From assembly GCF_007748095.1 (NCBI RefSeq), contig NZ_CP036287.1, positions 992,001 through 1,056,000 on the forward strand: DNA of 64,000 bases, written 5' to 3'. This document shows, in pieces, positions 44,299 to 54,500 of the stretch. How positions within the stretch are numbered: position 1 is the first letter of the stretch; each line of letters opens with the position of its first letter. The notes beneath the pieces were generated by a model. That model made no database searches. It was given only the letters and a program-made list of their open reading frames with translations, and was not told where the DNA came from. A program made the translations under genes and the position numbers. The stretch is from Engelhardtia mirabilis. GTDB taxonomy: Bacteria; Planctomycetota; UBA1135; GCA-002686595.

Positions 44299-46428
44299 AT
44301 GTCCCCGATTCGTCCCTGTCTCTTGGCGCTCGCCGCGCCGCTCGCCGCTGCGCCGTCCGCGCTGGCGGATTTCGTGACCCTCGCCTGGATCGACTCCGAC
44401 AACTTCAACGTCCAGGTGACGGAGATTCCCGACCTGGACCAGGTCCGGATGTCCGGGGGGGGATCCTTCGGGCTGCCCGGCAATGGCACGACCTACTGCG
44501 TGCCGACCAGCGCCATGAACATCATGGCCTACGCGGCGACCCACGGGTTCCCGAGCCTCAAGCCGGGCAACGCCGACTGGCAACTGCAGTCCCAGTACCT
44601 GCCCGCGGGCCTGGCCCTCTTGCAGATGGGTCAGTTCATGAACACCAACACGACTGGGGGCACGGGGCCGAGCGACGCCTTCGAAGGGGTCAAGAGCTGG
44701 CTCTACGGGCACCCGGAGTTCGTGGCCTCGAGCTACGTGGCGGGCAACAACTATGCGCCCGCGCTCGAGGACATGGCCGGGGTCATGCTCGGTGGTGGGC
44801 TGGTGATGGCCTGCTACGGCCGCTACACGGTGGAGGGCTACTTCGGCAGCATCCCGATCATCCAGCGCGACGGCGGGCACTGCACGACCCTCAGCCGGGC
44901 GGTGTCGGCGGGCAACGCGAAGCTGGCCTGGGTGCGCGATCCGGCGAGCGGCGGTTCGGACGCCTTCAGCCAGTCGACCTTCGCCAACCGCACCCTGGCG
45001 CTGGAGGAGAAGGCCGTCATGACCGGCAACTCCATCACCCAGCTCAAGGTGATGACCGCCGTGGACTACGACGCGGAGAAGACCAAGAACGCCTACTTCG
45101 ACAGCTACATCTCCCTGCGGCCGAAGGCGGGGCTGAGCTTCGTGAATACACCCAATGGTCCGCTGCTGAAGCTGGCCCTGGCGGGCCTGTTGCAAGGCTA
45201 CGGCGGACCAGACACCAAGACCTTCGGTTGGGACCTGGCGTCGACGGTCCTCGACGCGGTGATGGGGCCGGACGGCAACCACGTCTACGTGCTCTCGGAG
45301 ACCCCGGGCGCGGGGCCGGCGTCGGTGAGTAGCCTGGAGCTGGCCAGCTCCAAGGTGACGCCGCTGCTCGAGGTCCCCGGCGCCCAGCGGCTGTTCTTCG
45401 GGCGCGACCGCTCGCTCTACGCGGCCCAGGACGGGCTCCTGCAGCGGATCCAGATGGACGACGAGCCGCCCACGGTGACGAGCAAGCCGATCCCCTACCC
45501 GGTCGACGGGCTGGTCTTCGATGACAAGGTCGACGAGGTCGTGATGCTCGCGGTGGGGCCGCGGCGCATCGTGCGCTACCCCTTCCACCTGGACGGGCTC
45601 CCGGCGGTGACCTCCCTGCCGGCTTCGATCCCGTCGACGATCGAGCCGGAGCTGGCCCTGTCGCCGAGCGACGGGCGCCTGTGGATGATCGAGTCGGCCA
45701 GCTCGAAGCTGTTCGCCTTCGACGCGGCCACCGGGGCGGTGGAGACGGTGGAGGTCGCGGGCGTCAGCGGTGCGACCGCGGTCGACGTGGACGACCAGGG
45801 CAACCTGTTCGTCACCCACAAGAACGGGCTGGCGGTGCTGCGCCCGGCCGAGAGCGGCTACGAGGCCTGGCCCTTGTCGCCCTGGTCCACAGAGCCAGGC
45901 GCGCCGCGCTTCCGCATCGACCGCAGCCGCACCAACATCGACCCGCTGGTCCACTCGGGCCCGGCCTGGCGCAACCTGACGCCGGACTCCCTCGTGGGGC
46001 TGGTCGACGGTGAGACGATCGAGGACTGCGCCGGCGCCGCCGAGGTCGAGGCCTACGGCTCCGGCAAGGCGGGCGCCTCGGGACCCGCGCCGATCCTGGC
46101 GGCGAAGGAGGTGCCGGTCCAGGGCACCGAGCTGGGCGTGACCCTCTCCGGCGCCACCCCGGGCTCACTGGCGTTCCTGCTGGTGGGGGCCACGCCCCTG
46201 GCCCTGCCCTTCGACGAGGGCACGATGCTGGTGCTGCCCGACCTGATCCTGCCCTTCCCCGAGCTCGTCCCGGCCACCGGCACCCAGTCCCTGTCCGCCC
46301 CGCTGAGCGGCACCCCGGAGACCTGCGGCGCGAGCTTCTACTTCCAGGCCATGTACCGCGACCCGGGCGCTCCGGGGTACCTGGAGTCGGCGCAGACCAA
46401 CGGCCTGCGCCTGACGATCGGGTCGTGA
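44299..46428 (+). CDS. Secreted C39-like peptidase-fold protein with beta-propeller
   Basis: 709 residues. Signal peptide MSPIRPCLLALAAPLAAAPSALA. Residues ~55-250 resemble the peptidase C39-like fold: the nucleophile region is NGTTYCVPTSAMNIMAYAA, the His is in RDGGHCTTLSRAV, and the acidic partner in AWVRDPAS. From ~310 a propeller-like region follows (AVMGPDGNHVYVLSE; ALSPSDGRLWMIESA; VDVDDQGNLFVTHKNG). The last ~110 residues form a beta domain ending CGASFYFQAMYRDPGAPGY, repeated in other secreted proteins of such genomes. It could cleave extracellular peptides or merely bind them; catalysis is inferred from residue pattern only. Divergent from the ASK1-like gene. Confidence 0.8.
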   Translation: MSPIRPCLLALAAPLAAAPSALADFVTLAWIDSDNFNVQVTEIPDLDQVRMSGGGSFGLPGNGTTYCVPTSAMNIMAYAATHGFPSLKPGNADWQLQSQYLPAGLALLQMGQFMNTNTTGGTGPSDAFEGVKSWLYGHPEFVASSYVAGNNYAPALEDMAGVMLGGGLVMACYGRYTVEGYFGSIPIIQRDGGHCTTLSRAVSAGNAKLAWVRDPASGGSDAFSQSTFANRTLALEEKAVMTGNSITQLKVMTAVDYDAEKTKNAYFDSYISLRPKAGLSFVNTPNGPLLKLALAGLLQGYGGPDTKTFGWDLASTVLDAVMGPDGNHVYVLSETPGAGPASVSSLELASSKVTPLLEVPGAQRLFFGRDRSLYAAQDGLLQRIQMDDEPPTVTSKPIPYPVDGLVFDDKVDEVVMLAVGPRRIVRYPFHLDGLPAVTSLPASIPSTIEPELALSPSDGRLWMIESASSKLFAFDAATGAVETVEVAGVSGATAVDVDDQGNLFVTHKNGLAVLRPAESGYEAWPLSPWSTEPGAPRFRIDRSRTNIDPLVHSGPAWRNLTPDSLVGLVDGETIEDCAGAAEVEAYGSGKAGASGPAPILAAKEVPVQGTELGVTLSGATPGSLAFLLVGATPLALPFDEGTMLVLPDLILPFPELVPATGTQSLSAPLSGTPETCGASFYFQAMYRDPGAPGYLESAQTNGLRLTIGS

Positions 46429-46445
46429 GCTGAAGCGCTCGGTCG

Positions 46446-46473
46446 GCCTCGCTCGCCCCCCGGCGGGCGAGGC
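46446..46473. terminator. 12-bp hairpin between convergent genes
   Basis: Arms 46446-46457 and 46462-46473 pair over 12 positions with one G-T wobble and a CCCC loop. It lies in the 53-bp gap between the convergent C39-like gene and the FliA-type sigma gene and probably serves both as a 3'-end structure. No T-run follows. Confidence 0.55.
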
Positions 46474-46481
46474 CCGCCGTC

Positions 46482-47663
46482 CTAGCTATTCAGCGTGTCC
46501 GTGCGCTGCGCCAGCAGCGACTTCAGCCGGCCCATCACGTTCGAGTGGATCTGGCAGACGCGGCTCTCGGTGAGCATCAGCATCTCGCCGATCTCGCGCA
46601 TCGTGTGGCCGAACTGGTAGTACTGCTCGATGATGAAGCGCTCCTTGTGGGTCAGGGAGCGGGTGATGTACTTCATCAGGTCGCGGCGGTTGAGCTCGGT
46701 GACCGGGTCGATGGCGTCGTGATCTTCGATGATCTCGACCTTCTCGACGGAGCCGTCGTCGTCGTCGTCCCACTTCTCCGAGAGGGAGAACATGGTCCGC
46801 GCCTGGGCGGACTCGATCTCGATCGAGAGCTGGGTGTGGTCCATCTCGAGCTCCTTGGCGAGCTCGGAGTGGGTGGGCTCGCGGCCGAACTCGCCGGTCA
46901 GCTTCTGGTAGGCCTTCTCGATCTTGGAGGCGCGCAGGCGGACCAGGCGCGGGACCCAGTCCTGGCTGCGGAGTTGGTCGAGGATCGAGCCGCGCACGCG
47001 GGTCGAGCAGTAGGTCTTGAACTTGATGCCGCGGGTCGGGTCGAAGCCGCGGATGGCGTCCATCAGGCCGAACTGGCCGGCGCTGACCAGGTCGTCGAGC
47101 TCGATCGACTTGGGCAGGGTCTGCAGCAGGCGCTCGGCGATGTAGCGCACCAGGGGGTAGTGCCGCTCGATCAGCTCGTTCCGCAGCGCCTCGAGGCGCG
47201 GCGTCATGGGCAGGTCCTTGAGGGCCGGCGGGCGCGAGGCGGGGCGCGGGTTTTCCTCGTCCTGGCTGTCGTCGTCGCCGTCGCGGTCCTCGTCGTCCAG
47301 ATCCGACTGTGCCTCCGACTGTGCCTGCGACTGGGCCTCGTCCTCGACCTCGGGGGTCGGGTGGGCTTCGCGCAGGCGCTCGACCTCGATGCCGTACAGC
47401 GTCCAGAGCTGTTCGGTCTCGAGTTCGGCCAGGGGGGCGTCGGGGTTGGGCACGTCCATCAGGGTGGCGAGCGGCTTGGACGGGACGGGGTGGGCGGCCA
47501 GTGCGGCCGGGGCCGGCGCTTCGACAGCGCTGGTCCCGGCGGAGCCCTGGTCGGGCTGCTTGGAAGGGCTGGCGGCGGCCCGGCGCGGGGGCTCGACAGT
47601 CTTGGAGATCCGCTTCGAGGCGGCTGCCTTGCCCTTCGTACCCGTTCGCTGTTGCTTTGCCAT
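46482..47663 (-). CDS. FliA/WhiG-family RNA polymerase sigma factor with long N-terminal extension
   Basis: 393 residues; the family core is about 240. Residues 1-150 are Ala/Pro-rich then strongly acidic, with QSQAQSEAQSD and EDRDGDDDSQDEE. The core follows: NELIERHYPLVRYIAERL (region 1.2-2.1), LDDLVSAGQFGLMDAIRGFDPTRG (2.2), KFKTYCSTRVRGSILDQLRSQDWVPR (2.3-2.4), ELAKELEMDHTQLSIEI (region 3) and LTHKERFIIEQYYQFGHTMREIG with LTESRVCQIHSNVMGRL (region 4). No flagellar gene is nearby, so it may control something other than motility. ATG at 47663; a GTG one codon earlier is possible. Upstream is apt, 95 nt away. Confidence 0.93.
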   Translation of the reverse strand: MAKQQRTGTKGKAAASKRISKTVEPPRRAAASPSKQPDQGSAGTSAVEAPAPAALAAHPVPSKPLATLMDVPNPDAPLAELETEQLWTLYGIEVERLREAHPTPEVEDEAQSQAQSEAQSDLDDEDRDGDDDSQDEENPRPASRPPALKDLPMTPRLEALRNELIERHYPLVRYIAERLLQTLPKSIELDDLVSAGQFGLMDAIRGFDPTRGIKFKTYCSTRVRGSILDQLRSQDWVPRLVRLRASKIEKAYQKLTGEFGREPTHSELAKELEMDHTQLSIEIESAQARTMFSLSEKWDDDDDGSVEKVEIIEDHDAIDPVTELNRRDLMKYITRSLTHKERFIIEQYYQFGHTMREIGEMLMLTESRVCQIHSNVMGRLKSLLAQRTDTLNS

Positions 47664-47758
47664 CACCCGCTTTGACCTTCGCCTTGGCTCTGTCCCAATC
47701 GTGCCCGGGGGCCCGGAGGTCGAGGCTCATCGGCCAGGTGCGGGAAGAACTTTCGGGT

Positions 47759-48268
47759 CTAGTCGACCCTGAGCAAGGAGTGAACCGGAACCGGGGCGAC
47801 CTTCTCCCGTCCGGGAAGGAAACCCAGCTCGATCACCACCGCGGCCGCGACCGGCTCGCCGCCGACCTTGCGGATCAGCTTGAGGGCGGCCTCCATGGTG
47901 CCGCCGGTGGCGAGGAGGTCATCGACGACCAGCACCCGGCGGCCCTCGCAGGCGTCCACGTGGATCTCGATCGTGTCGGTGCCGTACTCGAGCTCGTAGG
48001 ACTCCGAGGCGGTCTTCCAGGGCAACTTGCCCGGCTTGCGGACGGGGATGAAGCCCTTGCCGAGCTGGCGGGCCAGGGCCGTGCCGAAGATGAAGCCGCG
48101 GGACTCGATGCCGCAGATCAGGTCGTAGCTGGCCGGGTCCACCGCCTGGGCCAACCCGTCGATCGAGGCCTTGAGGCACTCGGGGTTCTGGAGCAGGGGC
48201 GTGATGTCCTTGAAGACGATGCCGGGCTTGGGGAAGTCGGGGACGTCGCGGATGTACTTTTCGATCAC
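47759..48268 (-). CDS. apt: Adenine phosphoribosyltransferase
   Basis: Purine salvage: adenine plus PRPP to AMP. 169 residues, normal length. Hallmarks are IRDVPDFPKPGIVFKDITPLL at the N-terminus, GIESRGFIFG, PVRKPGKLPW, SYELEYGTD, and the PRPP loop VLVVDDLLATGGTM. ATG at 48268. The following gene on the same strand is the FliA-type sigma factor; whether they share a transcript is unclear. Confidence 0.97.
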   Translation of the reverse strand: MIEKYIRDVPDFPKPGIVFKDITPLLQNPECLKASIDGLAQAVDPASYDLICGIESRGFIFGTALARQLGKGFIPVRKPGKLPWKTASESYELEYGTDTIEIHVDACEGRRVLVVDDLLATGGTMEAALKLIRKVGGEPVAAAVVIELGFLPGREKVAPVPVHSLLRVD

Positions 48269-48394
48269 GGCGCGGGGGGGTCGGTTCGAGGGCTCGCGGG
48301 GGCCGCCTCGAACGGACGAGGGCCCCCCGGTGAGCCAGAGACTCTACCGGGAGGCCCCGCGTTCGCGGACCCCGATCGGGGGGTCAGCGCGCGC

Positions 48395-49567
48395 TCAAGG
48401 AATCAAGGTCAGGGAGATCGGGTTGCTGACCGACAGGAAGCCGGCGCCCGGGTCGGCCGAGGACCAGGTCAGGAAGGCGTGGTCGAAGGTCAGGCCGGCG
48501 AGGACCGGGTCCGTGGCGGCGGGCAGGGTCAAGCTGGCGGCGGCCAGACCATCGGCTCCGAAGAGCCCGAAGGCGCCGGCGATCGGACCGGACGTGGGCG
48601 AGGTCAGGGTCAGGGTGGTGTAGGCGTCCGGGTTCAGGGGCAGGGTCAGTGGACCGACCTCGACGCCCGGAGCGGTGCCCGAGGCCGAGCCCAGCAGCAC
48701 GTAGGCATCGCCCGCGAGGGCGGTGTTCGCGGCCAGGCGCAGGCTCACCGTGCCGCCCGCGGCGAGGGAGAGGTTCGCGGCGTCGGCGCCGAGGGTCGCC
48801 CCGGCCTGCTCGAGCCACAGGTCTGCCACGGCCTCGGTGGGCGTGATCGTCCCGGTCGCCGCGCCGGACTCGCCGATCACGACCTCGATCGTGGCGTTGC
48901 TGCCGCCGATCAGGAACTCGCGCCCGTCGACGACCATCGAGGTGGCGTCGTTGCCCACGGTGTAGGCGTAGGTGGTGAAGCTGGCGCTGGCCGCGTCGAG
49001 GTAGATGTTGCCGGTCGTGTCGCCCAGGTACAGGTCCCCTTGGTGCATGACCATCGAGTTGATCGGGCCGCCGCACTGTCCGGCGAAGGCGAAGGCATTG
49101 CTCACGCCGAGCTCGAGCTCCTGGTACACGCCGAAGGGCGTACCGGCGATCAGGCGGTCGCCGTCGACCAGGATGGCCTCGATCTCGAAGGAGCTCGGCA
49201 GGACCTCGATGGCTTGCCCGGTGACCACGTCGAAGCGGGTCACGCCGCCGGAGTGGCTGGCGACCAACAGGTCGGCCTGGTGCACGGCCATGTCGGTGGC
49301 GCGACCGGCGACCGCGAAGACGGGCGCGGGCGCGGCGCCGCTCGCCGGGTCGTAGCGGTAGACCTGGCCGCTGGTGCCGCCGAGGTAGAGCACGTTGCCG
49401 AGTTGGGCCACGGACTCCAGGGCTTCACCTGCATTGGTGAGCGTGGCGACGGCGGGCTCGAGGGCGGTCAGGTCGCCGCTGGAGCCGACCTGATAGAGGG
49501 TCTGGGCCGAGGCGAGAGAGGGGACGAGGGCCAGGGCGGCGAGGGAGGTCAGGTGGGTGACTTGCAT
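48395..49567 (-). CDS. Secreted beta-propeller protein with C-terminal beta domain
   Basis: 390 residues. Signal peptide MQVTHLTSLAALALVPSLA, cleaved after SA. Residues ~20-250 contain short YVTN/NHL-like blades (NVLYLGGTSGQVYRYDP; DLLVASHSGGVTRFDV; DRLIAGTPFGVYQE; DLYLGDTTGNIYLD; EFLIGGSNATIEV). The last ~120 residues are a beta domain (GGTVSLRLAANTALAGDAYVLLGSASG; LTFDHAFLTW) found repeatedly in secreted planctomycete proteins. ATG 49567 starts the signal peptide directly. It sits downstream of argS on the same strand with 139 nt between. Binding function is inferred. Confidence 0.85.
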   Translation of the reverse strand: MQVTHLTSLAALALVPSLASAQTLYQVGSSGDLTALEPAVATLTNAGEALESVAQLGNVLYLGGTSGQVYRYDPASGAAPAPVFAVAGRATDMAVHQADLLVASHSGGVTRFDVVTGQAIEVLPSSFEIEAILVDGDRLIAGTPFGVYQELELGVSNAFAFAGQCGGPINSMVMHQGDLYLGDTTGNIYLDAASASFTTYAYTVGNDATSMVVDGREFLIGGSNATIEVVIGESGAATGTITPTEAVADLWLEQAGATLGADAANLSLAAGGTVSLRLAANTALAGDAYVLLGSASGTAPGVEVGPLTLPLNPDAYTTLTLTSPTSGPIAGAFGLFGADGLAAASLTLPAATDPVLAGLTFDHAFLTWSSADPGAGFLSVSNPISLTLIP

Positions 49568-49706
49568 GGTCGGGTCGGGGACGTGGGTAGGCGATCGGCG
49601 AGCGCCGCCGACCCCCACGGCCATGGGGCGGATCGACGCACGCTCCGGCCAGCGTCCGCAGCGCCCGGCCCTCGCGCCGCAATTCGTCCCCGCGCCCGAT
49701 TTACAC

Positions 49707-51479
49707 CTACATGGCCTCGACCGGCTCGATCCCGAGCGTCCGCAGGCCGTGGCCCAGGATGCGCTCGGTGACCAGGCTCAGGGCCAGGCGCGCCGAGCGC
49801 AGGGGCTCGTCCGCCGTGAGCACGGGGCAGTCGTGGTAGAAGCGGCTGAAGGCGCGCGCGCCGCCGTAGATCCAGGCCGAGAGGGCCGCGGGGTCGGTGG
49901 TGCGCTCCACCTGCTCCAGCACGTCGGCGTAGGCCAAGAGATGGTTCAACAGCGCGCGCTCGGGCTCGCCACCGAAGTCGGCCGCACCGCGCGCGGCCGC
50001 GGCCAGCTCCGCGGGCGCCGTGCGGCCGCCCTTGCGGAAGATGCCCGAGATCCGCGCCAGGCTGTAGAGCAGGTACGCGCCCGTCTCGCCCTCGAGGTTG
50101 GTCCACTCGGCGGCGTCGAAGATCACGCGCGTGTTGTTCGAGACCGACAGCATCCCGTAGCGCAGGCAGGCCACGGCGATGCGGTCGACGGTCTCGCGCC
50201 ACTTCTCGTCCGACCAGTCGCTGCGGTCGTTGCGCTCGTCGGTCCGCATGCGCTCGCCGATCGCCTCGACGATGTCGTCGCGCACCTCGGCGAAGGTCAC
50301 GACCTTGCCCTTGCGCGAGCTCATCTTGCCCTCGGGCAGCATGACCAGCTCGTAGGCCACGTGGGTGCAGTCCTTCGCGCGCTCGTAGCCCATGCGCTCG
50401 AGCGTCGCGAAGAGCTGGCGGAAGTGGTAGGTCTGCTCGGCGCCGACCACGTAGAGCGAGCGCTCCACGCCGAACTCGTCGAACTTGCGCCGCGCCAGCA
50501 CCAGGTCCCAGGTCAGGTAGAGGGACGTGCCGTCGGACTTGCGCACCAGGGCCGGCCCCAGCTTGTAGTCGTCGAGCATGCAGACGATCGCGCCCTGGCT
50601 GGGCTCGAACACGCCCTTGGCCAGGTACTCGTCGACGATCGCGTGGCCCGGCTCCTCGAGGTCGCTCTCGAAGAAGTCCGTGTCGAAGTTCACGTCCAGC
50701 CAGGTATAGACGGTGCCGAACTCGTCCAGACACCACTGACGCGTCTCGCGGTAGCGGCTGGTGTAGGGCTCCTCGCCGGCCTTGATCGCATCGAGGATGC
50801 CGCGCATCTCGCCCTTGACGCGGGCCAGGCCCGCCTCGTCGCCGGCCTCCTCGAGGGCGGTCAGGTGGGCGCCCGCCTGGGCGTAGATCTGCCCCAGCCA
50901 GCTCCCGCGCTGGCCCTCGCCGGGGGCCTCGCCCACGTCGCCGTGCTCCAGTTGCCACAGGCACTTGGCCACGTCGATGCCGAAGTCGCCGTAGTAGTTG
51001 GCCGCGATCACGTCGTGGCCCCGCGCGCGGAAGACGCGCTGCAGGGCGTCGCCCACGGATACGTTCCGCAGGTGCCCGACGTGGAAGACCTTGTGGGTGT
51101 TGGGCTGCGAGAACTCGACCATCACCCGCTGGGGCGCCTCGGTCCGCAGGCTCTGCTCGAAGGAACCGTCCTCCAGTCCGACGACCAACTCCGCGAGCAC
51201 GGCCCCGGCGTCGGCGAAGAAGTTGAGGTACGGCCCGAACGGCTTGGCACCCGCGATCAGCCCACGCGGTTCGACCTTCTCGGCCAACTCCGCCGCGATC
51301 TTGGGCGGCGCGGTCTTGAGCGCCTTGGCCAGCAGGAAGCAGGGGAACGCCAGGTCGCCCATCTCGGGCTTGGGCGGCTTGGAGAGGGCCTGGGCCAGGG
51401 CCGCCCGATCGGGGGCGCCCTCGACGTCGATCAGGACCCGCTCGAGGGCATCGAGGACGGCAGTGCGGAAGTGCTGCAT
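49707..51479 (-). CDS. argS: Arginyl-tRNA synthetase
   Basis: Class I aminoacyl-tRNA synthetase, 590 residues. An N-terminal Add-1-type domain (1-125) is followed by FSQPNTHKVFHVGHLRN, where HVGH is the HIGH motif, then NYYGDFGIDVAKCLW, the KMSKS equivalent KMSSRKGKVV, and the C-terminal DALR anticodon-binding domain with YSLARISGIFRKGG and LALSLVTERILGHGLRTLGI. The FSQPNTHK wording and KMSSRKG loop resemble the type also found in eukaryotes. The kinase gene upstream ends 71 nt before it on the same strand. Confidence 0.97.
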   Translation of the reverse strand: MQHFRTAVLDALERVLIDVEGAPDRAALAQALSKPPKPEMGDLAFPCFLLAKALKTAPPKIAAELAEKVEPRGLIAGAKPFGPYLNFFADAGAVLAELVVGLEDGSFEQSLRTEAPQRVMVEFSQPNTHKVFHVGHLRNVSVGDALQRVFRARGHDVIAANYYGDFGIDVAKCLWQLEHGDVGEAPGEGQRGSWLGQIYAQAGAHLTALEEAGDEAGLARVKGEMRGILDAIKAGEEPYTSRYRETRQWCLDEFGTVYTWLDVNFDTDFFESDLEEPGHAIVDEYLAKGVFEPSQGAIVCMLDDYKLGPALVRKSDGTSLYLTWDLVLARRKFDEFGVERSLYVVGAEQTYHFRQLFATLERMGYERAKDCTHVAYELVMLPEGKMSSRKGKVVTFAEVRDDIVEAIGERMRTDERNDRSDWSDEKWRETVDRIAVACLRYGMLSVSNNTRVIFDAAEWTNLEGETGAYLLYSLARISGIFRKGGRTAPAELAAAARGAADFGGEPERALLNHLLAYADVLEQVERTTDPAALSAWIYGGARAFSRFYHDCPVLTADEPLRSARLALSLVTERILGHGLRTLGIEPVEAM

Positions 51480-51549
51480 GGGGGCGGTGGCGGGAGAAGC
51501 GGGGCGCAGAGGATAGCGGCCCCGCGCCAGGCCTGCGCCCCTTCCCTCG

Positions 51550-54500
51550 CTAGGGGTGAATCGAGCGGGCGGCTCGCACTCCGAGGTCGTGCTCGGAGGA
51601 CTCGGCTGTCAGTGCCGGCCTGAATGAGGCCCGTGCATCGAACGTGGGGTTGTAGTAGCTGCCGCCTCGCATGTGGCGGTAGGGCGACTGGTCGGGCGGG
51701 GTGAAGGGGTCCTTGCGGCGCACTCGGCGGTACGCGTTCCCGTCGTAGCCGTCCAAGCACCACTCCCAGACGTTGCCGAGCATGTGGTGCAGCCCCAGGC
51801 CATTGGGTCGCATGGAATCGACCGGAGCGTGGCCCCCATGGCCGTCGTCCCAAGCCTCGCAGCCATCCGAGCCCTGGAACGCCCGGCCGTAGCTCTGGTC
51901 GCGGACGTTCGCGTAGGCGGCGAACTCGTCCTCCGGGAAGGGCGTCGGCGTCGTGGTTCCCGCCCTGCACGCCCTCTCCCAACGGGCCTCGGTCGGCAGC
52001 TCGAGTCCGTGCTGCAGCAGCACGCGGTAGGCGTCGTTCCAGGTGACCTGCTCGACCGGGTTCAGCCAGCCCTCGATGAGGTCGTTGTTCGCCGGTGTCC
52101 GGCTGGAGGGGTTCCAGCCGGCCAGGCGTTCCCACTGGGACTGGGCGGTCTCGTGCTTGGCGATCATGAAGGCGGAGAGCTCCACCGAATGGACCGGCCG
52201 CTCGTCGGCCAGGGACCTCGGATCGAAGCAGCTGGCCGCAGGATCGTCCTGCTGCGCGCCCATCGTGAACGACCCCTCGGGGACCAACACCAGGACGATC
52301 GAGCTCTCCTCGTCGAGCTGCAGCCGGCCGTCCGCGCCGCGCTCCGGCGGCAGTCCCGATGCCAGGTGGGCGAACTCCCAGAGGCCCGAGTCCGGGTCGG
52401 CCCCCAGCGGCACGAGTCCGAGCTGCGGCTCCAGCTCGAGCCCCGAGTAGGCCGCACGGATTGCGGCCAGGTCGCGGCTCCAGGCCTCGGAGTAGGGACC
52501 TGCGGGGCCGAAGTCCCGCGCCGTGCGCTCGGCGAACGCCAGACGCCTCGCGACGCTCCAGCCGTGGGGCCATTCGGCGGCGTCGGCGTTCAGGTGGCTG
52601 GCCTCGAGCTGCTCCAGTCCGTCGATCAGCGCGCTCAGCTGATCGTTCCACCAGGCCGAGCCGCGACCGTCGCCCGGGAACTCCCAGGTCAGTCGCTCGC
52701 CGACGGTCGCCTCGATCGCGTCGCGACGACTGGCCAGCTCCTCGAGCTCTGTCGCTGCGGAACGCAGACCCTCCTCCGACCGCATGAAGGCGGTTACGAC
52801 TTGCAAGCCGGCCGCGTGGTTCTCGATGTCCGCTCGGATCGGGCCCTCCGCGTGGGCCAGTGCCTCCTCGATCGCGGCGAGTGCGCCATCGTCGTCGCCC
52901 ACCGAGAAGCGAGCCCAGGCCAGAGTCCTCAGGGTCTGGATGTGTGAGCCGACGGGGACCTGCTCGCGGATACCACTCGCAATGGCCAGGCCCTCGAGTT
53001 CTCGACCGTAGACGTCGCGACTCGGCCTCACCCGGGTCCACGCGATCTCTGACCAAGCGTCGGCATCCTGGGGCAGCAGTTGCTCCTCGAGTGGCGGCAG
53101 TTCGATCGACTCGAGGCCGCGCCGGACGTCGTAGGCGAAGCGTTTCGAGGCCAACTCGGCTTCGATCGCCACGAGCTGCGGCAGCGCAGGGTGCATGGAA
53201 CGGTCGGCGAGGCGTTGCTCCTGGGACCACTCGAGCGCTCGTGTCCGCAGCTCGGACCGCTTCAGTCGGTGCAGTGGAATGTCGTCCACCAGGCGCTCCG
53301 CCCGCTCGATCCAGGAGCGCAGGGCCGGGATCCTCTCCGGTGTCGCGGGCCAGAGCTCGTCGACCTCGCCCAGGAGCAGGTCGAGGTCCTGGAGCGCGGA
53401 CAGGCGCAGCACGTCCTGACGCTCCTGGTCGGCGCTGGACTGGGCTGCCAGAGCGGCGGCGGCGTTGGCCTCGGCCAGGTCCCGCTGCTCGGCGAGGTCC
53501 GCGTTGCTCGAGCGCAGCAGCCGGTTGGTTCGCAGGTTCTCCGTCAGCAGCACCGTCACGCTGATCAGGGCGAGGGTGACGACCGCCGTGACCGAGCTCG
53601 CCACCGGATGCACCGCGGCCCAGCGCCGCAGCCGATGAACCACGCTCGGCGGCCTGGCGGCGATCGGTCGGTCGGAGAGGTACTCGCGCAGGTCGTCGGC
53701 GAATGCGGCGCAGGACCCGTAGCGCCGGTCGGGGTCCTTCTCGAGCGCCTTGCCACAGATCGTCGCGAGCGCGGAGGGACACTGGGACCGAATGGTCGAG
53801 GGGTCAGGCGGGTCGTAGGTGACGATCCTCTGGGCGATCTGATGGGTCGTGTCCCCCTCGAATGGGCGTCGCAGGGCGAGCAGCTCGTAGAGCACCACGC
53901 CGAGGGAGAAGATGTCCGTGCGATGGTCGAGGCCCATGCGCTTGGCCGTCACCTGCTCGGGGCTCATGTAGGCCCAGGTGCCGGCGAAGTCGCCCGTGAC
54001 CGAATCGAACGAATCGTCGACCACCCGAGCGAGGCCGAAGTCGGTCAGGCGCGGCGTGCCGTCCGGCGCGATCAAGATGTTCGCCGGCTTGACGTCCCGA
54101 TGGATCACGCCGACGCCGTGGGAGGCGTGCAGTCCGTCGGCCACGCGGGCGACCAGGTCGGCGACCCTGCGGTGGTAGTCGGAAGGCAGCTGGGTGCCCG
54201 AGCTGACGCCGGCGATGAAGTCCTTGAGCGTCTTGGCGCCCGGCACGAACTCCTGGGCGATCCAGGACATGCCCCCGTCGGATCCGTAGCCCAGAAGCTT
54301 GACCACGTTGGGATGATCGAGCTTGGCACCCGCCCGAGCCTCGCGGGCGAACAGCGCCAGGGTGCGGTCGTCGAGCCGCTCGGGCAGGACCAACTTGAGG
54401 GCCACGGTTTCGCCGGAGCGCGAGTCGAGTGCCTCCCAGACCTGGCCCATTCCACCGCGGGCGATGAATCGCTCCAGCGTGAAGTGCGAGACTCTCCGGT

